A stretch of 64,000 nucleotides of DNA. Source: Tetragonia tetragonoides. Taxonomy: Eukaryota > Streptophyta > Magnoliopsida > Caryophyllales > Aizoaceae. The position numbers were made by a program, and so were the translations under genes. The notes under the pieces were generated by a model. The model worked only from the letters and a program-made list of their open reading frames with translations. It did not search any database and was not told the DNA's origin. This document shows positions 1 through 12,626 of the stretch, in pieces. The DNA lies in assembly GCA_038025085.1 (NCBI GenBank), contig CM076144.1:41699001-41763000 (forward strand), in the 5' to 3' direction. Within the stretch, counting starts at the first letter, position 1; each line of letters opens with the position of its first letter.

Positions 1-1152
1 TGACAACAGAAGTATATAGCAAATATCCCCATTGATTAATATTCAGCCATCGTAATTCTTAAGGAATCAAAAATAGAAAGAAACACAGGAGATAAATTCT
101 GTGGGGGCTTTTATAAGTACACTGCCTGAGCCCTGAGGGTCCAACGCGATATTGAAAAGGCACTCGTTGTCGGGTGGGCTTGGAAGTTGGATGTCTAAGG
201 TCTACCATAGGGTGTCCAAGTATCATTGTCTGGAAACAGATGTCTTGCTGCAAACACTTGCTTATTCGCTTCCAAGAATATTGAGAAAATTCATGTCAAG
301 AAGGACCAAAATGAAGCATGCACATAGGTTACAGCTTCTATTTCCGTTGATGATTCCTTTTTAACAAAAAAAAAAAAAACAATTTGAAGGCGGACAAAGT
401 AGAGCCTGCCTCTACCCAAATTGGAGCCTGCCAATATCTACCTAGACAGACAAATTAGAGGCCTTCAGATGCACTGAAGCTATGAAGTTTTAACATCTCA
501 AAGAAACCCAACTTGAAGCTAGACACAAATATGTAAACTCTTTCAACACATCCAACTACAGGCTTCTAATTCAAACCAGCAAACGAAGTAATGCAACACA
601 GAAGAAATAAAAAACAAAACAAATAAAACACATAGACCAATAGGAGGTCTTGTGGGCTGTAACTCTTCACTCTAAGGGACTTGTATAAGGCAGATTCAAA
701 GAGTCAGAAAACTTTCCTCACCTTGAGCCCTTTTTCAAGGACTTGAGGGCCTTGAGGCCTAGCAATCTGTAATGTCTAGGGTGACAGTGCCCCACACAAT
801 ATGTGTGCCACATAGGCATCCTTTAAAACCACCCCCACAATGACACTCTCTTCACCATAGTGTGTCTTATATGAGACATGTGGAACCAATTAGAAAGCTC
901 ATGCCCCATAACAGATTCAGTCTTCTTTTTATATGTTGCTATTTAGATCCACAACCACAAGGATAGACACAGTTGAAAACTTCACTAGCCTACAAAAACC
1001 ATAAGGGAGATTCTCAAAGGAGACAGGGAATCCTTCCACAATATTCAACGGTATGGTGCTTCACCAATGTTTGTGTCCCTTATTTTTGATCAAAATTTCA
1101 AACCATTCCCCAAAAGAGCACTTAAAAAGTATGAAAGGCATTTGCTTCTCTC
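1..1152. other. Probable last SPP intron or flank, no gene seen
   Basis: AT-rich sequence downstream of the last visible SPP exon. No coding exon is recognisable on either strand, and the expected SPP C-terminal exon (family motif HVHQTW) is not visible. It may be intron leading to an exon outside the window. Confidence 0.5.
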
Positions 1153-1164
1153 TGCATCAGACAC

Positions 1165-1260
1165 TCCCTGCTAGGCGACTAGTTAGGGGTAAGGCTGCGT
1201 ACATCTGGACCTCCCCAGACCCCGCCCTCGGCGGGATATTTACTGGGTTGTTGTTGTTGT
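1165..1260 (+). mobile_element. 5'-truncated Au-like SINE
   Basis: The segment ends with the 3' signature of the plant Au SINE family: GGGTAAGGCTGCGTACATC, then CCTCCCCAGACCCCG, a GGCGGGATAT stem and a terminal TTG repeat instead of poly(A). It is bracketed by perfect 12-bp copies of TGCATCAGACAC (1153-1164 and 1261-1272), the expected target-site duplication. The tRNA-like 5' part with boxes A and B is missing, so it is a 5'-truncated insertion. It lies just downstream of the last visible SPP exon. Confidence 0.88.
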
Positions 1261-1831
1261 TGCATCAGACACATTCTTCTTTTTTCTAATCGTATCAGAC
1301 ACATGCTTCTAGTATTATTCTTTAAGATAACTCTCCACATAATTTAATTAATAACGATAAAGTTCAGTGTATTTCATGGGGGAAACAAAGCTTTTATTCC
1401 TTTTTTTCTTTTCAACAGCCTTATGATGATACCACATCATAGCATTGTCATAGTACCTCTCTAGGTGTATGGGGGTTCAATGTACACAAACATTTACCTC
1501 CTTTGCAACTGTAAAGAGACTGTTTTGGGTAAACCTTAGTTGGAAGCATACACTAGTCAGCTACTTCCCAAAAAATAGGAAGTAGAAGGCAGTTTATGAA
1601 ACATTTAGTAAGTCCATCATAATCCACAGCTGAGGAATTGCCCATTGAAGACATTCTTAACTCCATATAAAATGAAACATCATGAAGCTAATTCAAGTTG
1701 TTATTTCTTAGCTACAGAAAATATACAAGCATGAATATTTCATCAAAACATAGAGCATAAGAAGACTCAAGTCACTCACACAAGGTGAAAAATCAAATAT
1801 GCAAGGTACTTTACTAAGAAAAAGGTCGTAC

Positions 1832-4561
1832 CAGTTGACTCCCACTTATCAAATCTCACTAACCATGCATCATTACTTATCCTTGTTGGCAAAAGGCGAT
1901 CAATCCAAACCTGATATTTTGTTCCCTGCCTATCTCCATGACATTTTCTCAGCTGATCGATGCAGTCATGAAGAGATAGCTCCTCACCAGATGGATGGAT
2001 GAAAACCCCTGAAGGATGCTGTGATGAGAGAAATGCAAAGTAAAGTAAGGGATCAGTACAGATTATGCACAGGTAAGATTCATGTTAACGACTGGAATAT
2101 CACATAGAATCAAAACGAAATTATTAGAATAAATCTCTAGTGTAATACAATCACAAAACAGATGGAAAATCTCACAATCTGTTATGCGTATAAGGATATA
2201 ACACAGAAATAAATAATCCATCGAGAGACGCAATCCAATTAAAAGATTGCAAACATGAAGAAAACCTGTTCAGTGTGGGGTTTAAAAGTTGTATATTTGC
2301 AGATAAAGCACCTGTCTTGATATTTCCAACCCTTTAGTATGCAGCATTATACTGGAATATACAAATAAAACTGTCCTAATGACTCCATGTAGCCAGACAT
2401 CATTTAAGAAAGATATGTATATACAAAATCCAGGTTGACTCACCCAGTGAGGAAAGATGAATGCGAATAGCGAATGCCATAACCTATAGCACATAGCACA
2501 TTCCTATCATAGGAGTGAGAGTAGGAGTAGGAGTGGGAGTGGGAGTGGGAGTCGGAGTGAGAGTGGGAGTGGGAGTGGAAGTGAATCATCATAGATTTTG
2601 CTTCTAAACGAAACACCACACAAAGGCCAGACAAAAAAGCCACAAATTTACTAATGGGCAGCAAGTCAACAACTATACTCATGTGATCCATATATACCCA
2701 TAAACTCTGCATAGAAATTGCACAAATACAAAAGGATGACCACACAAGATATAATCCATGGTAAAGGGACACTGGATTCAACAAAATAGAAGGGAAAGAA
2801 AGGTACGCCATAACATACAGAAACTGATTTAAGGCTTGAGTAGTATGACTCGTTGTCTTCAACTTCACCACGTCTCCATCTCTCATAAAACAAGTAAAGC
2901 TTCACAATCTCATGACCTGGGTTTACATTTTCCAAGTGACATTCTGTGAAATCTGTGACATCTCTGGGAGAGATGCTCGGGCCAAGACCAAAATGACCGA
3001 TAGCTTGTATAATACCAGCAGCACACCTCTCAGTCGCATGGAGTATCTTGGGGTTCCCTTTTGCATTTTGAGCATACCATTGTAGCAGTTCCTCTTGAGC
3101 ATTGCTAACCTACATAACGCACAAACATTCGCTATAGCACGAGTCATCACATCTGACTTTGATAAATGAAAAGCATGATGCAAAGTAATCTAACACTAGC
3201 AACCAACCATGACACCATGAACATCTGGAATACTGAACAGCTCAGCATCATTTCCAGAATCACCGCAAACAAGGGTATTGGTGGGTAGCTTTCCCTCAGA
3301 CTTGAACTTCTTAAGCAAATATGCAAGAGCTTGCCCTTTCCCAGCACCTTGTGGCAATATATCCAAGTCGATTCCTCCACTGTAAATTATCTTAACATCC
3401 AACTGGAACATAATAAAAGCTACAAATTTCAGAAACACAAAAGCCTGGAAGTACAGTGATACAACCAAACTATATTATTTTAAGATTAAACCAATCTAAC
3501 AATAACAGTAGGAATTACCCCACGCTTTTCCAATTTCTCAGCAAGAACCTTCGTCACTTCTTGGGCTTTCTCCTTCTCAACATAAAAGCTAACCTTGTGT
3601 GGCCGTTGCTCTGTCTCAGACTGCATTAACTCAAAAGCTTAGACACCCAAAAATATATATATAAGTAACAATAAAAAGCAACTGAAACTAAAAAGCAATA
3701 GCAATTAACCTCCGTTTGGTGAGAAGAAAACCTTTTCCATGTATATTTGCTCATATGTAATAGCATAGATGATTTAGATAGAAAATGTTTTTCTCTATGG
3801 AGCAAAAAAATGACTTCCTCAAACAGAAAGAGGAAGACATTTTCACCCCTAGGGAATAAACCATTTCCACCGAACCCACTTTATCTCAACCCCAAATGAA
3901 CATAAATCCAATACCACAAAATCAGCACATAAAAACGTCTCTTTAAGCAAACAAACTAAAATTCAGAAGAGAAAAACACTACTGATTGAAAAAATTCCAG
4001 ATAGTTACTTCTAAATAAGAAAACCTCTAAATCCAGCACACAAACTCAATCTGTCAATCATAAGCAGATAAATACCACAAAATCATGAGCAAAATCAAAA
4101 TACCTGAGGCTTTAGCTCAGAAAACTTGGTTGCTTCCTCTTTAACTACATTCTTGTCCCACTTATGATTCAACTCTTCGACCCAACCTTTGTCGGGGACC
4201 ATAGTTTTACCATAAGTAATCTCAGTACCCACAGACATAATTGTGATATCTGGGGTCAACATGGGTTTCTCTCCCCTCAACTCCTTGTATAAAGTTGGGG
4301 ACCTCCCAGTTGAGAACACCAACAATGAATCATGGCGGTAATTTGCTTCCCACAAGGCATTAAACCTCAAAATTGAGAGATTCTCAGTATCATGATGATC
4401 AACCTAATGCACAAAATCAACTACTTTTCAGCATTATTACTTAAAACGAAAATAAAATAAAATAGGGCATGGGAATTGAAATATCTCAATAAATTACGCA
4501 CCATTGTATGATCGAGATCCGAAACTATCATAAGACGAGCAGGAGAACTTAATCGATCCAT
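1832..4561 (-). CDS. SPP: Sucrose-phosphate phosphatase, 3'-incomplete
   Basis: Hydrolyses sucrose-6-phosphate to sucrose, the last step of cytosolic sucrose synthesis after sucrose-phosphate synthase. Coding exons on the minus strand: 4502-4561, 4104-4403, 3519-3620, 3208-3402, 2819-3109 and 1832-2018; all introns fit GT-AG. The start is [23 protein letters not shown]-fold motifs are intact: DLDHT near residues 15-19 (nucleophile and acid/base Asp), FSTGRS in exon 2, [11 protein letters not shown] then [10 protein letters not shown] near 199-208 in exon 4. Exons 5-6 encode the plant SPP C-terminal domain ([13 protein letters not shown]... [10 protein letters not shown]). About 378 residues are present versus roughly 420-425 in plant SPPs, so the last exon of about 45 codons should lie left of position 1; I could not find it in 1-1831. 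The last donor (1830-1831) is inferred from the family. A LINE sits about 630 bp upstream. Confidence 0.93.
2511..2583. repeat. GGGAGT hexanucleotide microsatellite
   Basis: About twelve imperfect GGGAGT/GTGGGA units in the intron between SPP exons 5 and 6. The apparent His/Ser-rich reading frame on the minus strand is produced by this repeat and is not a protein. Confidence 0.9.
3709..3870. repeat. Possible small TIR element in SPP intron 2
   Basis: The ends look weakly inverted: GTTTGGTGAGAAG at the left against GTTCGGTGGAAATGG (reverse complement) at the right, enclosing AT-rich sequence. This resembles degenerate MITEs with GTTTGGT-type ends. No target duplication was identified. Confidence 0.3.
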
Positions 4562-5154
4562 AATTGGTGTAATTAACCTAAATCGAAAAATAATCAATCA
4601 ATAATTGCATAATTTGAAGCAAATAAGTTCGATCAAATGGGTAAAGTATAAATCACATCAAATTCGCCAAAAAAGATAACAGATTCACAAAAACGGTTTC
4701 TAACATACTAATAATAGTGTGTTACACTGAGTGTGATACAAACAACCAAAAATAAGTAGCGGAAATCGAAATTAAAGATCGAATTTTAAACTATGATGAT
4801 CGCGAGATAATAAATTGCATGAAAAAGAAAAAGTTCAGGAGAAAAGTTGGGGTTGAATTGAATTGGATTACCTAAAGAAGAAACACAAGAAAATAAGGAA
4901 TCGAATAATACCTGGAAAAAACGTATCTGATACAAAAGGATGAAAATGAAACCCCAGAAAGAGCTGGGAAATGAAAATCAACTCTTTATGTGGACTTTGA
5001 AAGGCGTGAAGATGATGAGATGATAACTGGAGGAATATTGGGAACCAAATAATCGGATCCAGGTATCTTGGCGGTTCTTTTGTTTTGTGCAAGAGACTAG
5101 TTGGGCCATTTTTCTTTTTTGAATTTGCAATGATACCCTTTTTTGTTTTTCACA

Positions 5155-5211
5155 AGAGCGCGCCTCAAATAATCATGACGTCATGCTTACATTATGTTGG
5201 GCTAAAAAAGT
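5155..5211. repeat. Left half of a palindromic MITE split by the LINE
   Basis: Contains GCGCCTCAAATAATCATGACG and TCATGCTTAC, matching the core of the palindromic MITE at 46522-46648. The other half resumes right of the LINE at 12207, ending in the complement of GTCTCTTATGAGGC, identical to the MITE end at 46531. The LINE therefore landed inside an older copy, in the SPP upstream region. Confidence 0.6.
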
Positions 5212-5249
5212 ATTTTTTTTTTTTTATTTAGGGTAAGAAGGAGATGTCA

Positions 5250-8200
5250 CTAGGAGCCCCTTCTTTTGAGGGATACTCCTAGACGATCTTCTAGGAGAAT
5301 TTGATCCGATTCTAATGACACCGACTCGCTCCATGTTTGCTCCCCTCTTATAGCATGCCCGAGATTAGCGCACCAGTCAGCGGCTCTATTACCTTCCCGG
5401 AATATATAGTTGACTATGCATGGTGGACAGCGTGTTAGAAATCTTCGTGCGTCAATAATGATATTGGAAATGGTCCATGGAATAGTTATTTCTCCTCTCA
5501 TAGCTTAAATGATAATGAGATTATCGCCTTCCACCTGGATGTGCTTATAAACTGCTTCCACCGCTGCTTGAATCCCATTTCTCATGGCAGTGGCCTCAGC
5601 CACTAGAATGGATGAGGTTCTAAGATTCATTATGCCTGCTCTCAGAAGTTTCCCGTGAGTGTTTCTAATTACGTAACCCGCTGCCGCTCCATGCTTATTA
5701 AGGGATCCATCAAAATTGATTTTGACATAATTGATAGGCGGAGAATCCCATCTAACTAATTGGCGACACTTTATTCGATGCTTCGATGTCCTTGGATTAT
5801 CTATATCATCCATCAATGCTACCTCTTGTCGTTTCATCCATTCATTGTAGCAGTGAAATGCACGGAAGAATGTTCTGAAAGATGATGGTTCAATGGACTT
5901 AAAGATCTTATCATTTCTTTCTTTCCATATGCTCCACAAGACGTAAGCACATTTAATGAGATCGTCGGCTTCCAATTGGTGGTTATTCCTCGCAGAGTGC
6001 AACCACTCAGTGATACTTGACTTTGGACCATCAAAATTGATTCATCCTTCATCTACTGCTTTTTGCCAAATACTTGTCGCAATTGGGCAAAAAAAAAGAG
6101 GTGATCTTGATTTTCATCGTCAACCCCACAAAGAGGGCATTCTATAGGGAGTTGAAACCCTTTCTTCTAAGAACAGTACGAGTGGGAAGGGCATGGTGAA
6201 AGATTTGCCATAGAAAGATTTTGATTTTAGGGTTGATGTCAAGCTTCCAGATCCATTTGAAGTTCCAGCCATTCGTAGCGCCTAAGTCTAGTTCATGGGC
6301 AAGCCAAGTCGTTGTCTTCATGGAGAAAATTTCATCGCCCGTAAGTCCCCAACATAGGTCGGCTTTAATGTCATGAATAGGTATTGTGATACCCGTGATT
6401 AGCTTGGTAATCCAGTTGGGCAAGAACCTTGATATCCCATATATTCCAAGACTTAGAGTCAGTTATAAAGTCACAAACCTTGCTTTGCGGATGTTGTATT
6501 TGATCTTCCGTGAGATGGAGGAGTTCTGCTATAGATTTATGGTGACACCACTGGTCGAACCAGAAGCTGATATCCTTCCCATTGCCAAGTTTTCATCTAA
6601 ATCCCTTTCGTAGGATGGCTCGACTCCTTAGAATGTTTTTCCAAGCCCAAGAATGGGAGCTCTTAGGTGTACATCCAAGAAGTCCACAATTTTTTAAATA
6701 TTTTGCTCTTACTGTTTTCACCCAAATGTTATCCGAGTCGGAGAGAACCTTCCAAGCAAGTTTGCAAATAAAAGCTTTGTTAGTGGCCCCTGTTTTGCGA
6801 AGACCAAGTCCACCCACCAATTTAGGCTTGCAGATTGTATCCCATGAGACTATAGGAATGCCTTTATTATCGTTGCCTTTTTTCCAAAAGAAGTTTCTAT
6901 TGATCCTGTCTAACTCATCTTTAACTTTCGTAAGCAGTTGAAAGCATTGCATTGTATGTGAGGGAATGGACTCCAAGTTAGCTTGGATGAGGACAGATCT
7001 ACCAGCCTTCGAGAGCGAGTTTGCGGCCCACGAGCTCATTCTGTTCCCGGCTTTTGTGACTAAATCCTGAAACATTGATGGCTCAATTTTATCCTGAAAA
7101 ACTAGGCACCCTAAGTATTTTCCTAGACTATTTTGTTGTGGAATATTAAAATATGCAGCCACCATTTGTTTGGCATTTTCTGAAACAGATTTAGAAAAGA
7201 CAATGTCCGATTTATAATAGTTAACTAGCTGTCCCGATTGCATACATAATTGGTCCAAAATACCCTTAATAAGAGAGCAAGAGTCCCTAGTAGCTTTACA
7301 TAGGAGAAGGCTATCATCCGCAAACATTAAACAAGGGAGTAAAGGAGCGTTAGCGTCTAATTTAATACCTAAATCTGACCGTCTATCATGAGATTTAGAT
7401 ACTATTCTGTTTATTAGAACGTCCATGCAAAGAATGAAAAAGTAGGGTGATAAGGGATCACCTTGTCTTAAACCTCTGGAAGGAGAGAAGGGCGGTTGCG
7501 CCTCGTCATTGATAAGCAGTGAGTAGGAGACAGTGGTAACGCACTGCTGAACCCAATTAATCCATTTTGTGTGGAATCCTAACTTATTGAGACATTGGAA
7601 GAGAAAATACCATTCAAGTCTATCATACGCCTTTTCCATATCTAGTTTCAGCGCCATCTACCCTTTTTTAGCTTTCGAATTTTTAAAAGTGTTCATAACT
7701 TCTTGTGCCAAAAGGATATTATCATGTATAGATCTTCCCGGGATAAAAGCACTTTGATACGGGCTAACTATGGAGTCGAGCAAAGGTCTTAGTCTGTTGA
7801 CTAAGATCTTAGAGATAATCTTAATTAAACAATTGCATAAACTTATTGGTCGAAAATGGCTAGTTGTTTCTGGGTCTGATATTTTAGGGATAAGGGCGAT
7901 AAACGTGTGGTTGATTTCTTTTAGCAATTTTCCGTGATGGAAAAAAGCCTTAATTGCATTACACAATTCCGGGCCTATGATATTACAATAGTGTTGGAAA
8001 AATCCCGCACCAAATCCATCTGGACCTGGGGTTTTATGGGGGTTCATTTGGAAGACCGCTTCTTTAATTTCTTCATTTGTAATAGGAGCAATAAGAGCAG
8101 TATTATCAGCATCTGATATTCTTTTTTGGATATCCTCAAGCGGGGGTACACTTCTATTCGCTACCTCCGTTGTAAGTCTCTTTTTAAAGTTTTTATTGAA

Positions 8201-9393
8201 ATGTTCGTTGATAAGTTCAGCATCTTCAATCCAAGCACTTGTTTCATCTCTTATTCGGAAAATGTTTCTCCTCTCTTTCCTAACTTTATGGTAATTTTGA
8301 AAGTATGAAGAGTTTCTGTCGCCATTAACAAGCCCTTTTTTCTTCGATAATTGGCTTTAATATTTTTGGTTAAAAAGAAGAAGCTTTTCCCTTTGTAGGA
8401 CTAATCATTCATACATTTGAGAATGATTATTATTTCCCGAATTCAAAAGCAAACTTTTTTCTGCTGATTTAAGTTTCTCGTAATTAGTGAGTAATTTAGC
8501 ATGGTTGTTGCCAAAAAAATTTGTACTCCATTGTTTAAATTCACCCTTAACTAGCTTAAGTTTTTTTACTATACGATACATTCTAGATCCTGCAATGTCT
8601 TGTTACCATACATCAGCCACCAGTCTTGAGGAATCTTTATTGGTTGTCCAAAGTGGTTGGAAACGAAACGGTCTCCCTTTAAGTCGATCTAAAGGTTGTG
8701 TATCTAAACAAATGGGGGCGTGGTCTGAACAAGTGAATTGGTCGTGAAAAACTATGCTATTAGGATAATTAAAGAGCCAGTCGTTACGACCCAACGCCCT
8801 GTCCAATCGCTCTAGGACAGGCTATCCATAGATATTTCTTTTCCAAGTGAAGGGATGGCCTGAGAAAGGAATTGTCTCAAAATTTAGCCGCGTACATAAG
8901 GAATTGATTCTTTCAAATCTAGAGGGGTGAGCTTGTGCACCACCAGTTTTGTCATCTCTTGAACTAAGTTCATTAAAGTCTCCAATTAAACACCATGGGA
9001 TGGTAGTGAGACTGTTTAACAGGTGGAGTTCGTGCCAAAAATGGTCTTTCTCGCCTTCTTTAGCTGGCGCATAAACCTCGGTTATAACAGAGTCTTTATT
9101 GGTCTTGTGGTCATGGATCTCTAATGATAAGAATCTGTTATGCTTAAGAATTACTCTAGCATTGAGAGAAGAGTTATTCCAAAGGACCCAGATTCCGCCC
9201 GAGTGATTAACAGGATCAACATAATCAAAGTAGTCAAAGCCCAACCTTCAAATAAGTCGATTAGAGTTAGATGGGTTCACCATAGTTTCTAAAACAAACA
9301 AAATGTCTGGATTATAGGTTTTCTTCAAAAATAAAAGTTCGCCACTAGTTTGGAGTTTTTTAGCCCCTTGAATGTTCCAACAAAGAATCTTCA
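5250..9393 (-). pseudogene. LINE ORF2: endonuclease, reverse transcriptase, RNase H (interrupted)
   Basis: ORF2 starts at MKILCWNIQGAKK (9393), the typical start of an APE-type endonuclease; GDFNE and the SDHAP motif follow (8603-9244). The reverse transcriptase has NPHKTPGPDGF, FRPISLCN, a GRSIHDN segment, LDMEKAYDRLEW, GLRQGDPLSPY and the catalytic FADD near 7320. A zf-RVT region (6142-6423) and an RNase H domain (5250-6002) follow, the latter with FDGS, EGDN and AADWCA acidic residues. In-frame stops include one about 48 codons in (near 9246), one after NIYG (near 8820), one after DVW (near 8601), one at 7655-7657 and one near 5503. The protein cannot be made in one piece. Confidence 0.92.
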
Positions 9394-12189
9394 TAAAATA
9401 ACTGGGTAATAGAAGTAATGTTCTTCCATTTTCTCATGTAATTTGCATAAGGATAGCCTGAGCCACCTACTAATTATGTAAAACACACAAATGTGCAACC
9501 AAATGCAAGGGATAAACAGAAGCCATTCGATAATGCTACATTTATGACTAGTCCCTCCAGAGAAACTAACTAAACGATAGCAAAGCATGAAGCTAGTAGT
9601 AACGTATAAAAAGACATTCCATCGAGTGACTAATCTATGTAGTTGTTTAAAGGGAGTATGTGCTAGCCAGGAACTATCCAGTAGCAAAGTTCCAACACCA
9701 TAGGCAAGGAGCAACCATACCAGCCCCCATAGGGTAGTAAATTTGGTCAGGTCATAGGTCAACTTAAGGATAAAGCAAGCAGTAGAACCCATATGATCTG
9801 TCTTAGTAAAATAAACAGCCATGAACGAAATATGTGTTACAGCAACAAGGTCAGTCCCAATAAAAATGCTAGCAAAGGGGAATAAAAGAGCAAATTGACG
9901 AAACACCATGTAAGCCAAAAATAGCTCCCTTCAACTACTTCCATGTTGCGGCAAAGTTTCAAAAAGATTTCAGACTTGTGAATAAGTGCAAACTTGTATT
10001 GAATTTGGGGGACCATCTGAGCATGAAGAGTCAATTGAATCCAAGCTCTTAACAACAACGGATTTGTATCATGCAGTGTTCCTCGTAGAAAGGTGGTCAT
10101 AAATTGAACCATATACAAGGGAAATAAACAAACATTAGAATAACTGTCATACACCCATGAGTCTAGATAGAGAACAAGTGAGCTGTTAGTCCTAGAAGAG
10201 ACAATGTAGAAGCAGAACAAAATTAAACCAGACAAAAAGTCATTTATCAGCCGGATATTACAATAACAAAAGTTCAGCCAAGCTACTTCAACTATCCACA
10301 AGATTGATATGTGATCAGATGCAATGATGTTCAGTACTTATTTCTGAACAATAAAATGCATCCCACTAATCCAAAAGGATCTCCACTTAAGGAGAATCAT
10401 TGGTTCAGCACCAGAGAAAGAAAAGCAGCAAAGATAAGCATACGAGATCGTCAAAGGTGCAGAAATTTTAATAAAATTGCATATAAAAAAAAGATTTAGG
10501 ACGAGTAAAAATTTATACAAAAAATTAATCCAAGAGGGAAGAGCTGGAACAATTAGGTTCAGCTCCAACATTCCAGTATTCTTCAGAGCAAAAAGCAAAA
10601 AATATGTGACAATTAAGGCCTGCGAACTGAAGAATTAGCCAGTAGCGTCTAAAAACCAAATCAATCAATACAAATCTGACACTCAACCAACAATTCCAAC
10701 AGTAATGTTCAAGAGATGTCCTCAGGGCAATCAACTTATTCATATGAATGAATAGAGTTGACATCTCACACAAAGTACAAGGTGCCCCTAAAGATAGTAG
10801 GCAATGAATAATCAACACCATAGCACAATTAGCAGGGCAAAGATAAAAACATCTAGTATCAAACAAAAGATCATAGCAACAGCTCCACCAAAAGAGGTTT
10901 GGCCGGACAAGCCAGGGAGGCAACCAAAACCAGTAAAAGGAGGGCATGACAAGGGCATGAGGTTCAGCCAAAGCTAGATAAGCTGTCACAATCAACAAGA
11001 CATGTTTTATACAGATATAAAGTTGTATAACCAGTAAGGGTCTTAAGCAAATCTAAGCAGATAGCAATCCAAACATGGAAAATGAGCAAAGTCAATATAG
11101 TAACTTCAACATCAGTAAAGTGCTGTTTAAGCACGATTAAAAAGAGTTGCATAACTAGTAGGTCGATATAATGAATTCTTACTCCTATAAGAGGGTGACT
11201 AGCTCTTATAGAGCGACCAAGAAGACTAGGGTGGGAAAGACACTTAAGAAAAGAATGAGAGCTGCGAAAAAAGATGTGAGGGGAATGAGTGTTTGATGTG
11301 GGAACGAGAGTTTTGACAAAGGGGATCAAGTAGACAGTGAAGAGAACCAAGCAGAAGCCAAGGGTGACCAATAACAAAGAGAAACTCAAATGACCACGAG
11401 AGAAGCCAAATAGCCAGAGAAAAGCACAAAACAAAGCCAATTGCCACTTTAATTCAACTAATAAGCAATTGATAATGGCACAACAACTCAAAAAGATGCC
11501 TAGTAAACTGAAGAGTGGAAGATAGAATAAAATCACAAGATCAATCCACTCATTAGCTAACAAGGAGATGACCATACCAGTCGCTCGAATAAACCGAGAT
11601 TTAGTAACAAGATGAAGATTGTGAATGGCATGGATAGCTCGCAAAAAATCCTTAGCACAACTCTGAATTGATTGATATGGGCGTTGCTTGAATTTCATTA
11701 GATAATTTGAGAGTAATTTCCACAACAGGTAAATTGAAGGAAGTAATTTGCTGCAGAGAATCAATCCTCAACATATTTCTTAAGCAAATCACTTGTGCAT
11801 ACCAATTTGGGAGAACATCAGTAGCTTCAGGCGCCACGAGACAAATTGGCATTAATAATAAGATATCTGGTTGGTTCCTCGCCCTTCGATTTGGTCGAAA
11901 AAAGAGGCTAGGGTGGTCGGTTAGGAAGAGCGGTGACGGAAAAGCGGGGCTAGGGTTTTTTCGAGGGTCAAGGGCCTTCACTTTCAGTGGGAGCTTTTTT
12001 TCCTTTTCTTGTAGCTGGGCACAATGAATGGACAGGGAGAGTTTTCGTGGCCATTGGATTGATCGGGGATCGGGGAAGAGGGTGGTCGGTTGGTGGTGGT
12101 AGGCTGGTGAAAGAGGGTTGTGGTGAGGTCGAAGGTCGGGAGGCTTCCATTTCGGGTGTTTCTTCTCTTTCTCTCTCATCTCTTTTAGG
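9394..12189 (-). other. LINE 5' region without recognisable ORF1
   Basis: This stretch lies within the LINE target duplication and upstream of ORF2, where plant L1 elements usually encode an RNA-binding ORF1 protein (DUF4283 plus CCHC zinc knuckle). I see neither. The 5' end begins with a GAGAGAGAAAGAGAAG-type leader and a Pro/Ser-rich frame starting MEASRPSTSPQPS (12150 to 11968), which stops after about 60 codons. Below that, overlapping minus-strand frames (for example 10964-11764, 10525-10998, 9837-10301, 9391-9918) are long but very rich in Leu, Phe, Cys and Trp, as expected from a T-rich, A-poor strand. They could be a long 5' UTR, a decayed unusual ORF1, or captured sequence. Confidence 0.55.
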
Positions 12190-12206
12190 TGTTGGGCTAA
12201 AAAAGT

Positions 12207-12626
12207 TGCCTCATATTGACACTGGCAAGCAGCCTCATAAGAGACATTTTATTTTATTATTTTTTTTTACTTTGGCAATTTGGGTATAGCTAAAGGCCAT
12301 AACCTTAGATATTTCACGAATAAATTCGTGTAGGTGCTCTCCAATAGAGTTGAACGTCATTGTTAGTAATGAGAGTAGGGATAGGTCGATGCAATATCCA
12401 CCCCAAACTCTTTAGTTGGGCCATGAATAGTAACGGTTTTGTTTCTTTTTCTTATTTTCTTGTCAAAAAATAATGCAAAAAAAAAAAAACTTTACAACAT
12501 CATTTTGAATAAATAAATTAACTTTTTCATACTAGAAGGGGACAAAGGACACTGAGTTATGAGATGTAACTTTGGATTACTTACAATTGACCGGTGTGTG
12601 GAGTTGTATTATTCTAGTGACAACTG
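12207..12626. other. Intergenic, MITE remnant then AT-rich DNA
   Basis: 12207-12255 is the right half of the palindromic MITE interrupted by the LINE. The rest is AT-rich with a poly(A) run at 12477-12490. No gene is visible. Confidence 0.5.

Larger units (their letters stand above)
5195..12206 (-). mobile_element. L1-type LINE with 17-bp target-site duplication
   Basis: Both ends carry the same 17-bp sequence TGTTGGGCTAAAAAAGT (5195-5211 and 12190-12206). The element between them (5212-12189) runs on the minus strand and ends in a poly(A) tail, seen as poly(T) at 5213-5225. ORF2 (endonuclease, reverse transcriptase, RNase H) occupies 5250-9393. About 2.8 kb of upstream sequence lies inside the same duplication but has no recognised ORF1. 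ORF2 has several in-frame stops, so the copy is not autonomous, yet the perfect target duplication argues that it is not very old. Confidence 0.93.

Noticed and set aside
2440..2886. His/Ser-rich minus-strand frame in the SPP intron
   Set aside because: Produced by the GGGAGT microsatellite; it overlaps SPP exon 5 in another frame.
9391..11764. Multi-pass membrane protein gene on the minus strand
   Set aside because: Hydrophobicity follows from T-rich, A-poor composition; frames overlap and shift repeatedly and the region lies inside the LINE target duplication.
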